From contig SHVM01000006.1 in NCBI GenBank assembly GCA_009694265.1, forward strand, positions 1 through 58,079: a stretch of DNA of 58,079 nt, in the 5' to 3' direction. The stretch is from Pseudolabrys sp. Lineage in GTDB: Bacteria; Pseudomonadota; Alphaproteobacteria; Rhizobiales; Xanthobacteraceae. The notes beneath the pieces were generated by a model, which was given only the letters and a program-made list of their open reading frames with translations, was not told the DNA's origin and searched no databases. A program made the translations under genes and the position numbers. Shown here in pieces: positions 44,599-54,937 of the stretch (within the stretch, counting starts at the first letter, position 1; every line of letters begins with the position of its first letter).

Positions 44599-45390
44599 TC
44601 ACGGATGCGTGGCGCCGCCGTCAGCATTGATGATCTGCCCGGTGACGAAGGCTGAGCTTTCCGAGGCCAGGAACATCGCCGTGCCGACCAGGTCCTCCGG
44701 CGTCTCCGCGCGCGGGATGCATTGCATGGCGATGATGCGTTCCTTCTGCTGCGGCGTTACGGTTTTGCGCTCGATCTCGGTGAAGGTCGCGCCCGGCAAT
44801 ATGGCGTTGACCGTGATATTGTCGGGGCCCAGCTCGCGCGCCATCGAGCGACTCATGCCGATCAGCGCCGATTTCGATGCGATGTAGTGCAGATAACCGG
44901 GCCGGCCGAGCGACACCGCGCCCGACGCCATATTGATGATGCGGCCCCATTTGGCGCGCCGCATGGCGGGCAGCACGGCGCATGCGCACAAGAATGTTCC
45001 GGTGATGTTGACGCGCAGCACCTGTTCCCATTCCTCCAGCGGAATCTGCTCGAACGGGCGCATCTGCAAGGTCGAGAAGATCGCCGCGTTGTTGATCAGC
45101 ACGTCGATGTGGCCGTATTCGTCCTCGACCAATTTGATCATCTCATCGATCGAAGCGGGATCGGCGATGTCGGTTGTGATCGCCAGCGCCTGACCATCGG
45201 CCTTCATGATTTCGGTGGCGACCGCGGCAGCGGTCTTCTCATTGCGCTCGGCGATCACGACGCGCGCGCCGGCCATGGCAAACGACTTGGCGAAGACACG
45301 GCCGATGCCTTGCCCGGCGCCGGTGATGATGATGACGCGGTCCTTGAGCGAGGGAAAAACGATATTTTGTAGATTGGAATTGTCTGTCAC
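44599..45390 (-). CDS. Short-chain dehydrogenase/reductase
   Basis: The 263-residue SDR has TGAGQGIG (23-30), NNAA, a Ser in NMASGAV and the intact YIASK catalytic pair, then a FabG-like C-terminus ending in TGQIINADGGATHP. It is therefore competent, unlike the SDR at 24924. The GTG at 45390 overlaps the preceding oxidoreductase stop as GTGA, so the two are translated together and probably act in sequence on one substrate. The longer frame to 45456 is inside the neighbour. Confidence 0.86.
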   Translation of the reverse strand: MTDNSNLQNIVFPSLKDRVIIITGAGQGIGRVFAKSFAMAGARVVIAERNEKTAAAVATEIMKADGQALAITTDIADPASIDEMIKLVEDEYGHIDVLINNAAIFSTLQMRPFEQIPLEEWEQVLRVNITGTFLCACAVLPAMRRAKWGRIINMASGAVSLGRPGYLHYIASKSALIGMSRSMARELGPDNITVNAILPGATFTEIERKTVTPQQKERIIAMQCIPRAETPEDLVGTAMFLASESSAFVTGQIINADGGATHP

Positions 45391-47054
45391 GCTGCGCCTT
45401 TTTCCAGTTGCGGTAATTGTTCCAGTGCCGCGCGCGCGTTCCACGGCGTCCACCATGGCTTGATCCCTAAGTCCTCGGCGATGACCGACGCGGTGATATA
45501 GCCGGCGCCGCCGGAAATCGCGCCGCCCGGATGGCCGGCGGAACCGGCGCTGTACAGGTTGGGGATCGGCGAGCGATAGCCGAAATGGTTATACATCACC
45601 TGCTCGGCGTTGAACGCACCCATGAAGATGTCGCCGTCTCGCATATTGATCATTTCCTGGACGTATTCGCGGCCGGTATAGACATAGCGGCCGAGAATAT
45701 TTTTAGCTGTCATGTTTGGGCAGTAGCGCGCGAAGGTTTCGACAATGCGGTCGGAGAATTCTTCCTTGAAGGACTCGTAGCTGCGCTCTCCAATGTCGGG
45801 ATTAAGCGGCATCACATGCCAGCAATAAGTCGTGTGCTTGCCAGGCGGGGCTTGCGTCGGATCGAGCAGGCTCAAGGGTCCTGAGCCGAACTGTACGAGT
45901 TTTGGCACCCGGCCGGCCTGCACGTCCTGATGTGCGGAGAACAGGTCCTCCATCGTCTCGGCGCCGATGCTCCATTTCATCGAGCGGTTGATATTGGGGT
46001 CGAATTTTTCCGCTGCAAAACGCGGGCTTTCATTGAGCGCCAGATGCAGGCCGAACAGGCTCCAGGTGGTGTACTGGAAGCCATCGAGTTTTTGTAAGAA
46101 CGCCGCCGGCAGTTGCTCGCGTCCGACCAGATTTTCAAACGTCTGATGCACGTCCAGCGTCGAGGCGACAAACTGGCGGGCGCGCACGGTGCGGCCATCG
46201 TCGAGTTCGATGCCGGTAGCCTTGCCGTTCTCGATCGCGATTCTGTCGATGCGCACCTGCGGCTGATAGGTGCCACCGGCGGCGATAAAGGCCTCCATCA
46301 GCCCGCGCGCCAGATTGAATGAACCGCCCTGGCAGAGCTGATAGCCGCTCTCAAGATCGAAGGCGCGGATCACCGAACCCATCGGCGAAGTCTTCGACAG
46401 AGTATCGACGAGCCAGGTGCCGAACAGCGAAACCTTGAACAAGAACAACAGCCGTACATGCTCGTTCTCGAACAGTTCGCGCACCACATCGAGCGGCTGG
46501 CGGTTTGCCATGGCGAGAAATTCGCGGCCCAATGAAGTGCGGTTCAGCAGCGCCTCGCGTTCGGCTTGCAACAGCGGCTCGGAATAGCGTTCGGGTAGGA
46601 AAATCTCGCGGGTGATCTTCTCGGCCTTACGATTCCATTCGCGGAAGGTCTGCGCATCCTTCTTGGAGAAGCGCGTGATATTGGCGATCGACTCTTCCAA
46701 GTCGCGTCCGAGCACCAGCGCTGAGCCGTCACGATGGGCCTGGCCGAATTCGTAGCGCGGCGTAATGTATGTGACGCGCGCATCGAGGCCGAGGTCCTTG
46801 AACCACGGCGTCTCGCTGATGTGGAAATGATTGATCGAGTGCAGGTTGTGGTAAAAGCCCGGCAGCGTCACTTCGCTTGTACTCAAGCCGCCGCCATAGG
46901 TCAGCCGCCGCTCCACCAGCAGAATGTCCAGCCCGGCCTTGGCGAGGTAGCTGCCAAGGATCAGCCCATGGTGGCCGGCGCCGATGATGATGCCGTCATA
47001 GGTTTTATCGAGCGTTTTTGACAAAGATCGTATGTCCCTTGAGCGTTGGGCCAC
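45387..47054 (-). CDS. CrtI-like FAD-dependent oxidoreductase
   Basis: The 555-residue flavoprotein shares the phytoene-desaturase layout with the 5101-6690 gene: an N-terminal GAGHHGLILG (25-34), LLVERRLTYGGGLS, and a C-terminal LYSAGSAGHPGGAISGGAGY motif. The two are only distantly similar. It is the first gene of a pair with an SDR, a combination that suggests sequential oxidation of a lipid-like or alicyclic compound. It is divergent from Liv operon 3. Confidence 0.82.
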   Translation of the reverse strand: MAQRSRDIRSLSKTLDKTYDGIIIGAGHHGLILGSYLAKAGLDILLVERRLTYGGGLSTSEVTLPGFYHNLHSINHFHISETPWFKDLGLDARVTYITPRYEFGQAHRDGSALVLGRDLEESIANITRFSKKDAQTFREWNRKAEKITREIFLPERYSEPLLQAEREALLNRTSLGREFLAMANRQPLDVVRELFENEHVRLLFLFKVSLFGTWLVDTLSKTSPMGSVIRAFDLESGYQLCQGGSFNLARGLMEAFIAAGGTYQPQVRIDRIAIENGKATGIELDDGRTVRARQFVASTLDVHQTFENLVGREQLPAAFLQKLDGFQYTTWSLFGLHLALNESPRFAAEKFDPNINRSMKWSIGAETMEDLFSAHQDVQAGRVPKLVQFGSGPLSLLDPTQAPPGKHTTYCWHVMPLNPDIGERSYESFKEEFSDRIVETFARYCPNMTAKNILGRYVYTGREYVQEMINMRDGDIFMGAFNAEQVMYNHFGYRSPIPNLYSAGSAGHPGGAISGGAGYITASVIAEDLGIKPWWTPWNARAALEQLPQLEKGAA

Positions 47055-47078
47055 CCATAGGCCCGGCCCGGCTAGACT

Positions 47079-47092
47079 GCCGGGCGCCCGGC
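47079..47092. promoter_or_regulatory. 14-bp perfect palindrome in a divergent promoter region
   Basis: GCCGGGCGCCCGGC is a fully symmetric 14-base palindrome, 25 bases upstream of the oxidoreductase start and 93 upstream of the Liv binding-protein start. It could be an operator for a dimeric regulator controlling both directions. No -35/-10 pair around it is convincing. Confidence 0.35.
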
Positions 47093-47184
47093 GGGGCGGT
47101 CAAGGATGGACCTTTTGCGCGCGATCCCGCTAGATTACTATCCAGGTTCAAATAGGCCGGAACGGCCCTGGGGAGGAAGAAATC

Positions 47185-48360
47185 ATGCGTAAAGCGTTAT
47201 TGGCCGCGAGCGCCGCACTGTTGCTCGTAGCGGGCCCCGCCATGGCCCAGCAGAAAACCATCAAGATCGGTTTCGTGTCCACCTTCAGCGGCCCGGTGGC
47301 CGTGATCGGCAACGACATGCGCAATTCGGTCGAATTGGCGCTCGACCATCTCGGCCGCAAGATGGGCGGCCTGCCGGTCGAAGTGATCTACGAAGACGAC
47401 GGCTTCAAGCCGGAAGTCGGCAAGCAGAAGACCGACAAGCTGATCGAGTCCGACAAGGTGGATTTCATCTCCGGTTATATCTGGTCGAACGTGCTGCTGG
47501 CCTCGCTCAAGCCGATCGTCGACTCGAAAACCTTCCTGGTCATCGCCAATGCGGGTCCCTCGCAGATCGCCGGCGAGTTGTGCTCGCCAACCGTGTTCTC
47601 GACCTCGTGGAACAACGACCAGACGCCGCAGGCGATGGGCACCTATATGAACCAGAAGGGCGTGAAGTCGGTGTTCCTGATCGGCCCGAACTACGCCGCC
47701 GGCAAGGACATGCTGGCGGGCGTCGCCTCCACCTTCAAAGGCAAGGTGATCGGGCAGGAGCTCACCACTTGGCCAGCGCAGCTCGACTTCTCCGCCGAAC
47801 TGGCGAAGGCGAAAGCCGCCAAACCGGACGCGATTTTCGTGTTCTATCCCGGCAGGGCGGGCGTGCAATTTCTGACCCAGTACGCTCAGGCCGGCCTCAA
47901 GGGCGCGATCCCGCTTTACACCGCATTCACTATCGACGAATTGTCGCTGCCCTTGCAAAAGGAGCTCGCGCTCGGCGTACCCGGCGCGCAGCAATGGGTG
48001 AACGATCTGCCCAATGAAGCGAACAAGAAGTTCGTCGCCGACTACATCAAGAAGTATCCCGGCCACAAGCCGGCGTTCTACGGTGCCCAAAGCTATGACG
48101 CCATCATGCTGATCGCTTCGGCGGTGGCTGCGACCAAGGGTAAACTCGATGACAAGGCGGCCGTGCAGAAGGCGCTGGAGAAGGCCGACTTCAAGTCGGT
48201 GCGCGGCAACTTCAAGTTCGGCAAAAACCACGTTCCGATCCAGAATTTCTATCTGCAGGACGTGGTGAAGGACGCCAAGGGCGACTTCGTGCTCAAGACC
48301 GTCGCCACCATCGTCAAGGACAACCAGGACATTCATCACGCCAAGTGTCCGATGAAGTGA
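47185..48360 (+). CDS. Liv-type periplasmic binding protein
   Basis: The 391-residue receptor has a clear signal (MRKALLAASAALLLVAGPAM, cleavage after AMA) and the start KTIKIGFVSTFSGPVAVIGN with VEVIYEDDGFKPEVGKQKTD, the family-1 pattern of aromatic-acid and branched-chain receptors. GGGGAGGAAG provides a strong ribosome-binding site. It is the first gene of Liv operon 3 and is divergent from the second CrtI-like oxidoreductase. Confidence 0.9.
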   Translation: MRKALLAASAALLLVAGPAMAQQKTIKIGFVSTFSGPVAVIGNDMRNSVELALDHLGRKMGGLPVEVIYEDDGFKPEVGKQKTDKLIESDKVDFISGYIWSNVLLASLKPIVDSKTFLVIANAGPSQIAGELCSPTVFSTSWNNDQTPQAMGTYMNQKGVKSVFLIGPNYAAGKDMLAGVASTFKGKVIGQELTTWPAQLDFSAELAKAKAAKPDAIFVFYPGRAGVQFLTQYAQAGLKGAIPLYTAFTIDELSLPLQKELALGVPGAQQWVNDLPNEANKKFVADYIKKYPGHKPAFYGAQSYDAIMLIASAVAATKGKLDDKAAVQKALEKADFKSVRGNFKFGKNHVPIQNFYLQDVVKDAKGDFVLKTVATIVKDNQDIHHAKCPMK

Positions 48361-48377
48361 TCCAAGCGCGAGATTTG

Positions 48378-48407
48378 ACGGCGGCGGCGCATGCGCGCTG
48401 CCGCCGT
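48378..48407 (+). terminator. Hairpin between binding protein and livH (operon 3)
   Basis: Outer arms ACGGCGGC and GCCGCCGT (8 bp) enclose a further self-complementary GCGCATGCGC. A short TTTG follows the right arm. It begins 18 bases after the binding-protein stop and leaves 41 bases before the LivH-like start, matching the hairpin position in the other two Liv operons. Confidence 0.55.
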
Positions 48408-48448
48408 TTGCTTGTCGGGATACTGGCTATTTTCACGATCCACGCACC

Positions 48449-49366
48449 ATGACGCTTTTCATCGAGCAATGCCTGAACGGGCTGCAGTTCGGCCTGCTGC
48501 TGTTTCTGCTGGCGGCCGGGCTGACGCTGGTGTTCGGCATCATGGATCTGGTCAATCTGGCGCACGGCTCGCTCTACATGATCGGCGCGTATTTCGCCGC
48601 CACCTTCGCGGCCTGGACCGGTAGCTTCGTGCTCGGCGCGGTGCTCGCCCTTGGCGCCACCTTGATGGTCGGCATGGCGGTGGAGGTGATCGCCATGCGC
48701 AGGCTGTACGGCCGCGATCATCTCGATCACGTGCTTGGGACATTCGGTCTTATTTTGTTTTTCGATGAATCAGTGCGGCTGATTTGGGGGCCGGAGGGCC
48801 TGAGCCTGCCGCTGCCGTCCTGGCTCAACCGCTCGGTGCAAATTCTCCCCGGCGTCAATTACTCCGCCTATCGGCTGGCCATCATCGTGGTCACCCTGAC
48901 GGTGGCGGCGTTCCTCTACGTGCTGGTGATGCGCACGCGCATCGGCATGTTGATCCGGGCCGGCGCCTCCAACCGCGAAATGGTCGGCGCGCTCGGCGTC
49001 AACATCAAGCTGCTCTATACGCTGGTGTTCGGGCTGGGCGCCGCGCTCGCGGGGCTGGCCGGGCTGATGCAGGCGCCGATCCTCACCGTGCAGATCGGCA
49101 TGGGCGAGAATATCCTCATTCTCGCCTTCGTCATTACCGTCATCGGCGGCATCGGCTCGATCCGCGGCGCGCTGGTGGCGGCGATTTTCGTCGGCTTCAT
49201 CGACACGCTCGGCCGCGCCTTCTTCCCCGATTTGTTGCGCATGGTGCTGAGCCCGGCGGCGGCGTCGACCGCGGCGCCCGCGCTCTCCTCCATGATGATC
49301 TATCTGCTGATGGCGATCGTGCTGGTGGTCAAGCCCGAAGGCTTGTTCTCGGCGGGCAATAAATGA
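48449..49366 (+). CDS. Liv-type ABC importer permease (LivH-like)
   Basis: The 305-residue permease has GLTLVFGIMDLVNLAHGSLY near residues 24-43 and the coupling motif VIGGIGSIRGALVAA near 230-244, with about eight hydrophobic helices. It overlaps the LivM-like gene by four bases (ATGA). Confidence 0.9.
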   Translation: MTLFIEQCLNGLQFGLLLFLLAAGLTLVFGIMDLVNLAHGSLYMIGAYFAATFAAWTGSFVLGAVLALGATLMVGMAVEVIAMRRLYGRDHLDHVLGTFGLILFFDESVRLIWGPEGLSLPLPSWLNRSVQILPGVNYSAYRLAIIVVTLTVAAFLYVLVMRTRIGMLIRAGASNREMVGALGVNIKLLYTLVFGLGAALAGLAGLMQAPILTVQIGMGENILILAFVITVIGGIGSIRGALVAAIFVGFIDTLGRAFFPDLLRMVLSPAAASTAAPALSSMMIYLLMAIVLVVKPEGLFSAGNK

Positions 49367-50331
49367 CGCCCGCGCTTACCGCCCGCAATATCGCGATCGT
49401 CGCGCTGCTGGCGGGGCTGCTGTTGATGCCGGTCTTTGCAGAGCTTGCTGGCAATCGCTTTCTGCTCACGCTGTTCACCCGTATCGTCATTCTCGCGCTA
49501 GCCGCCGTCAGCCTTAATCTGATCCTCGGCTATGGCGGCATGATGAGCTTTGGTCACGCGGCCTATCTGGGCATTGGTGGCTATGCGGTCGGCATGCTGG
49601 CGCATGAGGGTGTTCTCAGCGGCTTCGTGCAGTGGCCGGTGGCACTCGCCGGTTCGGCGCTGTTCGCGCTGATTATTGGTGCGCTGTCCTTACGCACGCG
49701 CGGCGTCTATTTCATCATGATCACTTTGGCGTTTGCGCAGATGGCCTATTACATCTTCGCCGGACTGGCGCGCTATGGCGGCGACGACGGTCTCACCATT
49801 TACAAGCGCAGCCAGTTCTTCAACCCGATCAATCTATCGAACAAGGTGCAGTTCTATTACATCTGCCTGGCGCTGCTGTTTGCGGCTATCTATCTGGTGT
49901 GGCGGCTGGTGAATTCGCGCTTCGGCATGACGATTCAGGGCGCGCGCTCGAACGACATCCGCATGCGGGCGATCGGCTTTCCGACCTACCGGTACAAACT
50001 TGTCTGCTTCGTCATCGCCGGCACGATGTGCGGGCTTTCCGGCGCGTTGCTCGCCAATCACACCGATTTTGTCAGCCCGCAGATGATGTATTGGACGCGC
50101 TCGGGCGACCTCATCATCATGGTGGTACTCGGCGGCATGGGTTCGCCGTTCGGTCCGTTGATCGGCGCGGTGGCGCTGCTGGTGCTCGAAGAGGTGCTGT
50201 CCGGCATCACCGAATATTGGCAGATCATCCTCGGACCGCTGCTGCTGCTGGTGGTGCTGTTCGCGCGCGGCGGCATCGACGGCTTGCTGGTCAAACTGCA
50301 AGGAAAAGAGCGAGCAAAGGTGCGCTCATGA
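49363..50331 (+). CDS. Liv-type ABC importer permease (LivM-like)
   Basis: The 322-residue permease shows LNLILGYGGMMSFGHAAYLG near residue 52 and the coupling motif VVLGGMGSPFGPLIGA near 255-270. Its stop overlaps the LivG-like start by four bases, continuing the translational coupling of the operon. Confidence 0.9.
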   Translation: MTPALTARNIAIVALLAGLLLMPVFAELAGNRFLLTLFTRIVILALAAVSLNLILGYGGMMSFGHAAYLGIGGYAVGMLAHEGVLSGFVQWPVALAGSALFALIIGALSLRTRGVYFIMITLAFAQMAYYIFAGLARYGGDDGLTIYKRSQFFNPINLSNKVQFYYICLALLFAAIYLVWRLVNSRFGMTIQGARSNDIRMRAIGFPTYRYKLVCFVIAGTMCGLSGALLANHTDFVSPQMMYWTRSGDLIIMVVLGGMGSPFGPLIGAVALLVLEEVLSGITEYWQIILGPLLLLVVLFARGGIDGLLVKLQGKERAKVRS

Positions 50332-51090
50332 GCGAACCAATGCTGCAGGTCGAAAATCTGGCCAAGCGTTTCGGCGGCATCGTCGCCACCGACGATCTCG
50401 TGCTCAATGTCGAGGCCGGCGAGTTGCACGCGGTGATCGGGCCGAACGGCGCCGGCAAGACCACGCTGATCGCGCAGCTCAGTGGCCAGCTCAGTCCCGA
50501 CTCCGGCCGTGTGCGTTTCGACGGAAAAGACATCACCGCGCTGCCGATGTATCGCCGGAGCCGGCTCGGGCTGGCGCGCTCGTTCCAGATCACGTCGCTG
50601 TTTCTCGATCTCAGCGTGCTCGACAATGTGGCGCTCGCCGTGCAGGCGCATGCCGGGCATTCTTTTCGGTTTTGGCGCAATGCCAGGAGCGAACCGGATT
50701 TGCGCGAGCCCGCGCGTGCAGCGCTTGCCCGTGTCGGTTTAGGCGAGCGGGCCGATGGGCGTGCTTCCGCCTTAAGTCACGGCGAGCATCGCCAGCTTGA
50801 GCTCGCCATGGCGCTGGCGGGCTCGCCCCGCATGCTGCTGCTCGACGAGCCAATGGCGGGCTTGGGGCCGGAGGAATCCGCCCGCATGGTCGAGATGCTG
50901 CGCGCCTTGAAGCGCGAACTCACCATTCTGCTGGTCGAGCACGACATGGAAGCCGTGTTCGCGCTCGCCGACCGCATCACCGTGCTGGTCTATGGACGGG
51001 TGATTGCTTCGGGCAAGCCTGACGACATCCGCGCTAATGCGGACGTGCGCGACGCCTATCTGGGCGAGGCCGAGACGGGGGCTGCCTCCC

Positions 51091-51098
<8 letters not shown>
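50328..51098 (+). CDS. Liv-type ABC importer ATPase (LivG-like)
   Basis: The 256-residue ATPase has Walker A GPNGAGKTT (38-46), signature LSHGEHRQLELA, Walker B MLLLDEPMAGL and switch LVEHD. The start is set by the four-base overlap with the permease; the open frame upstream is an antiframe of LivM. Confidence 0.9.
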
Positions 51099-51813
<715 letters not shown>

Positions 51814-51814
51814 G

Positions 51815-54800
51815 CTACTCCGCCGGCTGCTGTGCGGGTGGCCGCCGGAAAATAAACGTCGGGCTGGCGCCGCCGAGTTTGCGGTGCAATTTGTCGAGCA
51901 GCAGATAAATCACCGGCGTCGTGTAAAGCGTGAGGATCTGCGACACCAGCAGCCCGCTGATGATGGTGATGCCGAGCGGCCGGCGCAGTTCGGAGCCGGG
52001 GCCGGAGGCGATCACCAGCGGCAGCGCGCCCAGCATGGCGGCCATGGTGGTCATCAGGATCGGCCGGAATCGTGCCAGGCAGGCTTCGTGAATGGCCGCC
52101 GCCGGCGTCAGCCCGCGCCGGCGTTCGCCGTCGAGCGCGAAGTCCACCATCATGATGCCGTTCTTCTTCACAATGCCGATCAAGAGAATAATGCCGATAA
52201 AGGCGATCACGGTCAGCTCGGCATTGAACAGTTGTAAGGCGAGCAGCGCGCCCAAGCCCGCCGACGGCAGCGTCGAGATGATGGTGAGCGGATGCGCCAG
52301 GCTCTCATAGAGCACGCCGAGCACGATATAGACCGCGATCAGCGCCGCCAGCAGCAACAGCGGCTGCGCGCCGACGCTCTGCTTGAAAGCTTTTGTGTCA
52401 CCGGAGACGTCGGCATGGATCACGTCGGGAATATGCATCTCGGCCACCGCCCGTTCGAGCGCCGCCGTGGCTTCCTCGATCGTGGTGCCGGGTGCCAGAT
52501 TGTAGGTGATGGTCACCGCCGGAAACTGGCCCTGGTGGTTCACCACCAGCGGCGCAATTCCGCGCTCGACATGCGCCACCGTCGATAGCGGCACTTGACT
52601 GCGGCCGTTGCCGGGAACGTAGACCTGGGTCAGATCGGTGGGATCGCGCTGGAATTTTTTGTCCACCTCCAGGATAACCCGGTATTGATTGCGCTGCGTG
52701 TAGATGATCGAAATCTGCCGCTGCGAGAAGGCATCGTTGAGCGCGTTGTCGATGTCCTGAATGCGCACGCCCAGCCGCGCGGCCGCCTTGCGGTCGATAC
52801 TGATATTGGCCTGCAGGCCGCCTTGCTCGCGGTCGGTGGTGACGTCGGTCACGGCGGGCAGCTGCTTCACTCGGTCGATGACGCGCGGCACCCAGGCTTG
52901 CAGCTGGTCGATATCGGAGCTCCATAGCGTGAACTGATATTGCGAATCACTCTGCCGTCCGCCAACCCGCAGGTCCTGCGCCGGCACCATGAATACGCGG
53001 ATGCCCGGGATCTGATTAAGTCTGCTGCGAATCCGCGCCACCACGGCTTGGGTACTCACGCCGCCGCGTTCGGCCAGCGGCTTTAGGCTGATGAACAGGC
53101 GGCCGCGATTGACCGACGCATTGAAGCCGGAAGCGCCGACCGATGAGCCCATGCCCGCCACCGCCGGGTCGGCCAGCACCACATCCATCGCCTGCTGCTG
53201 CAACGCCGCCATCGCCTCAAAGGAGACATCGGTGGAGGCTTGCGTGCCGCCGAAAATCAGCCCGGTGTCGTCTTGCGGGAAATAGCCTTTCGGCGTCTTG
53301 ATATAGAGATCGACGGTGAGCGCGATGGTGGCGAGGAACACTATCAGCGTCAGCGCGCGGTGTTCGAGCACGAAGGCAAGCGTGCGGTCATAAAAGCGGA
53401 TCATGCGCGAGAGTACGCCCTCGACCAGACGATCGAGCCAGGTGGCGTCGCGGCTCGGCGCCGCGTGCACGAAATAAGCGCAGATCATCGGCGTTACCGA
53501 CAGTGACACCACGGTGGATACGGCGATTGCAAACGCCAATGTCACCGAAAATTCGCGGAACAGCCGACCGACAACGCCGCCCATGAACAAAAGCGGAATG
53601 AACGCGGCGATGAGCGACACCGAGATTGACACCACGGTAAAGCCGATCTGCTTGGCGCCCAGCATGGTGGCGCGCAGCGGCGAGTGGCCTTTTTCCAGAT
53701 TGCGGAACACGTTCTCGATCATCACGATGGCGTCGTCCACCACGAAGCCGATGCACACCGCCAGCGCCATCAGCGACAGATTGTCGATCGAGAATCCGGC
53801 TAGCCACATCGCCGCGCAGGTGCCGGCGAGCGACAGCGGCACGGTGATGCCGGCGGCAATGGTCGCCGCCGTGCGCCGCAGGAACAGGAACACCACCAGC
53901 ATCACCAGAACCGCGGTCGCGGCCAAGGTAAGCTGCATGTCGCGCACGCTGGCGCGGATGGTCTGCGTGCGGTCGCTCAGGATCGAAATGTCGAGGCCGG
54001 CCGGCACCCATTGCCGCAACTCGGGCAGCAGCGCGTAGATGCGGTCGACCGTGTCGATGACATTGGCATTGCCCTGCTTGGTGACAATCAGCAGCACCGA
54101 CGGATCGCGATTGAACCAGCCGGCCGAGCGGCTGTTACGCACGCTGGCGCGGATCGAGGCGACGGTGGACAGTCGGATTACCGTGCCGTTGACGGTCTTC
54201 ACCACCAGCGGATCGTATTCGCCCGCCGTGCGCAGCTGGTCGTTGATGCCGATGCTGACGCCGCGCGTCGCGCCGTCGAAACTGCCGAGCGGGCCGACCG
54301 CGTTAGAATTGGCGATCGCCGTGCGCACATCCTCCAGCCCCAAGCCCATGGCGGAAAGCCGCGCCGGATCGACGCGCACGCGAATCGCTGGCTGCTCGGA
54401 ACCGGCGACAGTGACGTCGGCGACGCCGTCGACTTGGCTTAGGCGCTGCGCGATCACGCTGTCGGCGGCGTCATAGACCGCGCTCGGCTGCATGGTTTTC
54501 GAGGTCAGCGCCAGGATCAGGATCGGCGCCGCCGCCGGGTTGGCCTTGCGGAAGTTCGGCAGCGTCGGCATGTCGCCTGGCAGATCACTGAGCGCGGCGT
54601 TCAGCGCCGCTTGCACATCGCGCGCGGCGCCCTCGATGCTGCGGCTGAGGTCGAACTGAACGACGATCCGCGACAGACCCACCGAGCTCGTCGATGTCAG
54701 TTCGGTGACGCCGGAAATCTCGCCGAGGCGGCGTTCGAGCGGCGCCGCCACCGTCGCCGCCATGATGTTGGGATCGGCGCCCGGCCGGCCGGCCGATACG

Positions 54801-54937
54801 AAGATAGTCGGAAAATCGACACTCGGCAGGCTGGCAACCGGCAGCATGCCATAGGCCACCGCGCCGGTCAGAAACAATCCGATCGCCATCAGCGTGGTGC
54901 CAATCGGCCGGCGGATGAATGGGTAGGAGAAATTCAC
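51815..54937 (-). CDS. RND efflux pump subunit (MdtC-like)
   Basis: The 1040-residue inner-membrane subunit is a normal-length HAE-1 RND transporter. It starts MNFSYPFIRRPIGTTLMAIG, carries the proton-relay TM4 motif VVDDAIVMIEN, and has two large periplasmic loops and a C-terminal IGIVKKNGIMMVDFAL. With the preceding gene it forms the MdtB-MdtC type of heteromeric pump, which exports drugs, bile-salt-like compounds or metal-stress metabolites. It overlaps its partner by four bases. The membrane-fusion protein and TolC-type channel are not in the window. Confidence 0.9.
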   Translation of the reverse strand: MNFSYPFIRRPIGTTLMAIGLFLTGAVAYGMLPVASLPSVDFPTIFVSAGRPGADPNIMAATVAAPLERRLGEISGVTELTSTSSVGLSRIVVQFDLSRSIEGAARDVQAALNAALSDLPGDMPTLPNFRKANPAAAPILILALTSKTMQPSAVYDAADSVIAQRLSQVDGVADVTVAGSEQPAIRVRVDPARLSAMGLGLEDVRTAIANSNAVGPLGSFDGATRGVSIGINDQLRTAGEYDPLVVKTVNGTVIRLSTVASIRASVRNSRSAGWFNRDPSVLLIVTKQGNANVIDTVDRIYALLPELRQWVPAGLDISILSDRTQTIRASVRDMQLTLAATAVLVMLVVFLFLRRTAATIAAGITVPLSLAGTCAAMWLAGFSIDNLSLMALAVCIGFVVDDAIVMIENVFRNLEKGHSPLRATMLGAKQIGFTVVSISVSLIAAFIPLLFMGGVVGRLFREFSVTLAFAIAVSTVVSLSVTPMICAYFVHAAPSRDATWLDRLVEGVLSRMIRFYDRTLAFVLEHRALTLIVFLATIALTVDLYIKTPKGYFPQDDTGLIFGGTQASTDVSFEAMAALQQQAMDVVLADPAVAGMGSSVGASGFNASVNRGRLFISLKPLAERGGVSTQAVVARIRSRLNQIPGIRVFMVPAQDLRVGGRQSDSQYQFTLWSSDIDQLQAWVPRVIDRVKQLPAVTDVTTDREQGGLQANISIDRKAAARLGVRIQDIDNALNDAFSQRQISIIYTQRNQYRVILEVDKKFQRDPTDLTQVYVPGNGRSQVPLSTVAHVERGIAPLVVNHQGQFPAVTITYNLAPGTTIEEATAALERAVAEMHIPDVIHADVSGDTKAFKQSVGAQPLLLLAALIAVYIVLGVLYESLAHPLTIISTLPSAGLGALLALQLFNAELTVIAFIGIILLIGIVKKNGIMMVDFALDGERRRGLTPAAAIHEACLARFRPILMTTMAAMLGALPLVIASGPGSELRRPLGITIISGLLVSQILTLYTTPVIYLLLDKLHRKLGGASPTFIFRRPPAQQPAE